A DNA stretch of 5,306 nucleotides from Candidatus Curtissbacteria bacterium (GTDB lineage Bacteria; Patescibacteriota; Microgenomatia; Curtissbacterales; GWA2-41-24), in contig JACPYZ010000031.1 of NCBI GenBank assembly GCA_016195765.1, positions 1-5,306 on the forward strand, given 5' to 3'. The translations under genes and the position numbers were made by a program. How positions within the stretch are numbered: the first letter of the stretch is position 1; every line of letters starts with the position of its first letter. The notes beneath the pieces are model-generated. The model made no database searches. It was given only the letters and a program-made list of their open reading frames with translations, and was not told the origin of the DNA. Shown piece after piece: positions 4,681-5,306 of the stretch.

Positions 4681-5306
4681 ATGCTTAAAACGTTCTTAAA
4701 GCATTATTTTGAACTTCCCACGGCAAACAAAAGAATCGCTTGTTTGGGTGGTGGAGTAGGCACGGCCCAAGTCCTCAAGGGTCTGAAGCAAGAACAATAC
4801 AATGTGAGTGCAATTGTCAGTATGGCTGACGATGGCGGCTCAGCAGGCCGCGTTAGACCCTAAGCGATATTTATGAAGGTGACACAAACAAAGCCCTTGT
4901 TGAATTTTCTAAAATAATTTCTTCAAGCGGAGAAGTATTACCGGCAACCCTTGGCGATGTTAACATCTGGGCACAAACAACAGACGGCAAAAAAGTAGTC
5001 GGCGAGCAAAACATTGATCTTGGTAACTACAACACGAAAGTCAAAACCCTAAAAAAAGTTTTCCTTAACCCACCAGACGTTAAAGCTTACGAACCGGCAC
5101 TTGCTGCCATTAATGCAGCAGACGCAATAATTGTTGGCCCTGGCGACCTTTTTAGTACGGTTTTACCAGTGCTTATTGTGCCTCAAATAAAAAAGGCTTT
5201 TCTAAAAAGCAAAGCTTTAAAAATCTTTTTAATTAATGTTGCCAATAAACCATTTGAAACAACCCACTTTAAGGTATCTGACTATCTAAAAGCTTTGAAA
5301 GACCAC
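4681..5306 (+). pseudogene. yvcK: YvcK/CofD-family gene, broken by internal deletion plus frameshift; 3' end beyond window
   Basis: YvcK proteins bind UDP-GlcNAc and influence cell-wall and carbon metabolism; they share the fold of CofD (2-phospho-L-lactate transferase). Part one (4681-4863) carries the N-terminal glycine-rich motif CLGGGVGTAQVLKGLK and SMADDGGSAGRVR, then hits TAA at 4861-4863. Part two continues in another frame, open from about 4857 to the window end (150 codons), with DIYEGDTNKALVEFSKII, SSSGEVLPATLGD, IIVGPGDLFSTVLPVL and the NVANKPFETTHFKVSDYL segment. The stretch that normally joins them, about 50 residues with the GDIRN and GHSFGNL motifs, is absent, so one indel or ribosomal frameshifting cannot restore the protein. 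The start at 4681 is preferred over 4654 and 4672 because a -10 box ends seven bases before it. True decay and assembly error cannot be told apart here. Confidence 0.82.
4852..4863 (+). other. Deletion/frameshift junction within the YvcK-like gene
   Basis: Upstream codons in frame 4681+3n end with GRVR, then Pro and a stop. The downstream family match is in the frame starting at 4857 (T-L-S-D-I-Y-E). The break therefore falls within about 4854-4862. The frame differs by one base, so the missing length is not a multiple of three; I estimate about 150 bp from general family knowledge. Confidence 0.7.

Noticed and set aside
4854..4863. Programmed ribosomal frameshift or stop readthrough in the YvcK-like gene
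   Set aside because: No slippery heptamer is visible, and about 50 conserved residues are missing, which frameshifting or readthrough could not supply.

Overview
The window looks like a piece of an uncultivated Candidate Phyla Radiation (Patescibacteria) genome, most likely Microgenomates-like. The reasons are moderate A+T richness, short gaps between same-strand genes, almost no Shine-Dalgarno sequences, and small membrane proteins next to divergent housekeeping genes. TGA is used as a stop at the expected end of UvrA, which argues against the TGA=Gly lineages of the CPR. The lineage call is inference from style, not from a marker gene.

Layout, all on the + strand: (1) 1-591, the C-terminal third or less of uvrA; (2) 604-1086, a 160-residue membrane protein resembling the YdjM/DUF457 family of predicted metal-dependent hydrolases; (3) 1145-3082, a secreted, C-terminally anchored protein with a complete Cys-His-Asp transglutaminase-like core; (4) 3109-4161, a UvrC homologue that has lost the middle of its RNase H-like nuclease domain; (5) 4220-4621, a small four-helix membrane protein of the phage holin superfamily IV type; (6) 4681-5306, a YvcK/CofD-family gene that is frameshifted and lacks an internal segment, and runs off the window. 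No RNA gene, CRISPR array or insertion sequence was seen, and no stretch longer than about 60 bases lies outside these genes.

Three things stand out. First, an imperfect 7-bp tandem repeat family (TAC plus four bases) occurs three times: between genes 2 and 3, between genes 4 and 5, and inside the signal-peptide codons of gene 3, where it encodes the peptide repeat LLSTVYG-LLSTVHA. Second, several genes have a -10-like hexamer 6-7 bases before the start codon and no ribosome binding site, which suggests leaderless transcripts. Third, uvrC and yvcK, whose break points are about 770 bases apart, each lack an internal block carrying essential motifs. An assembly or gap-closure error is at least as likely as true gene decay.

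Functionally, uvrA and uvrC belong to nucleotide excision repair, the transglutaminase-like, holin-like and DUF457-like proteins belong to the cell envelope, and YvcK homologues link UDP-GlcNAc to cell-wall metabolism. I see no convincing new multi-gene system; the heptamer repeats are the most novel element.
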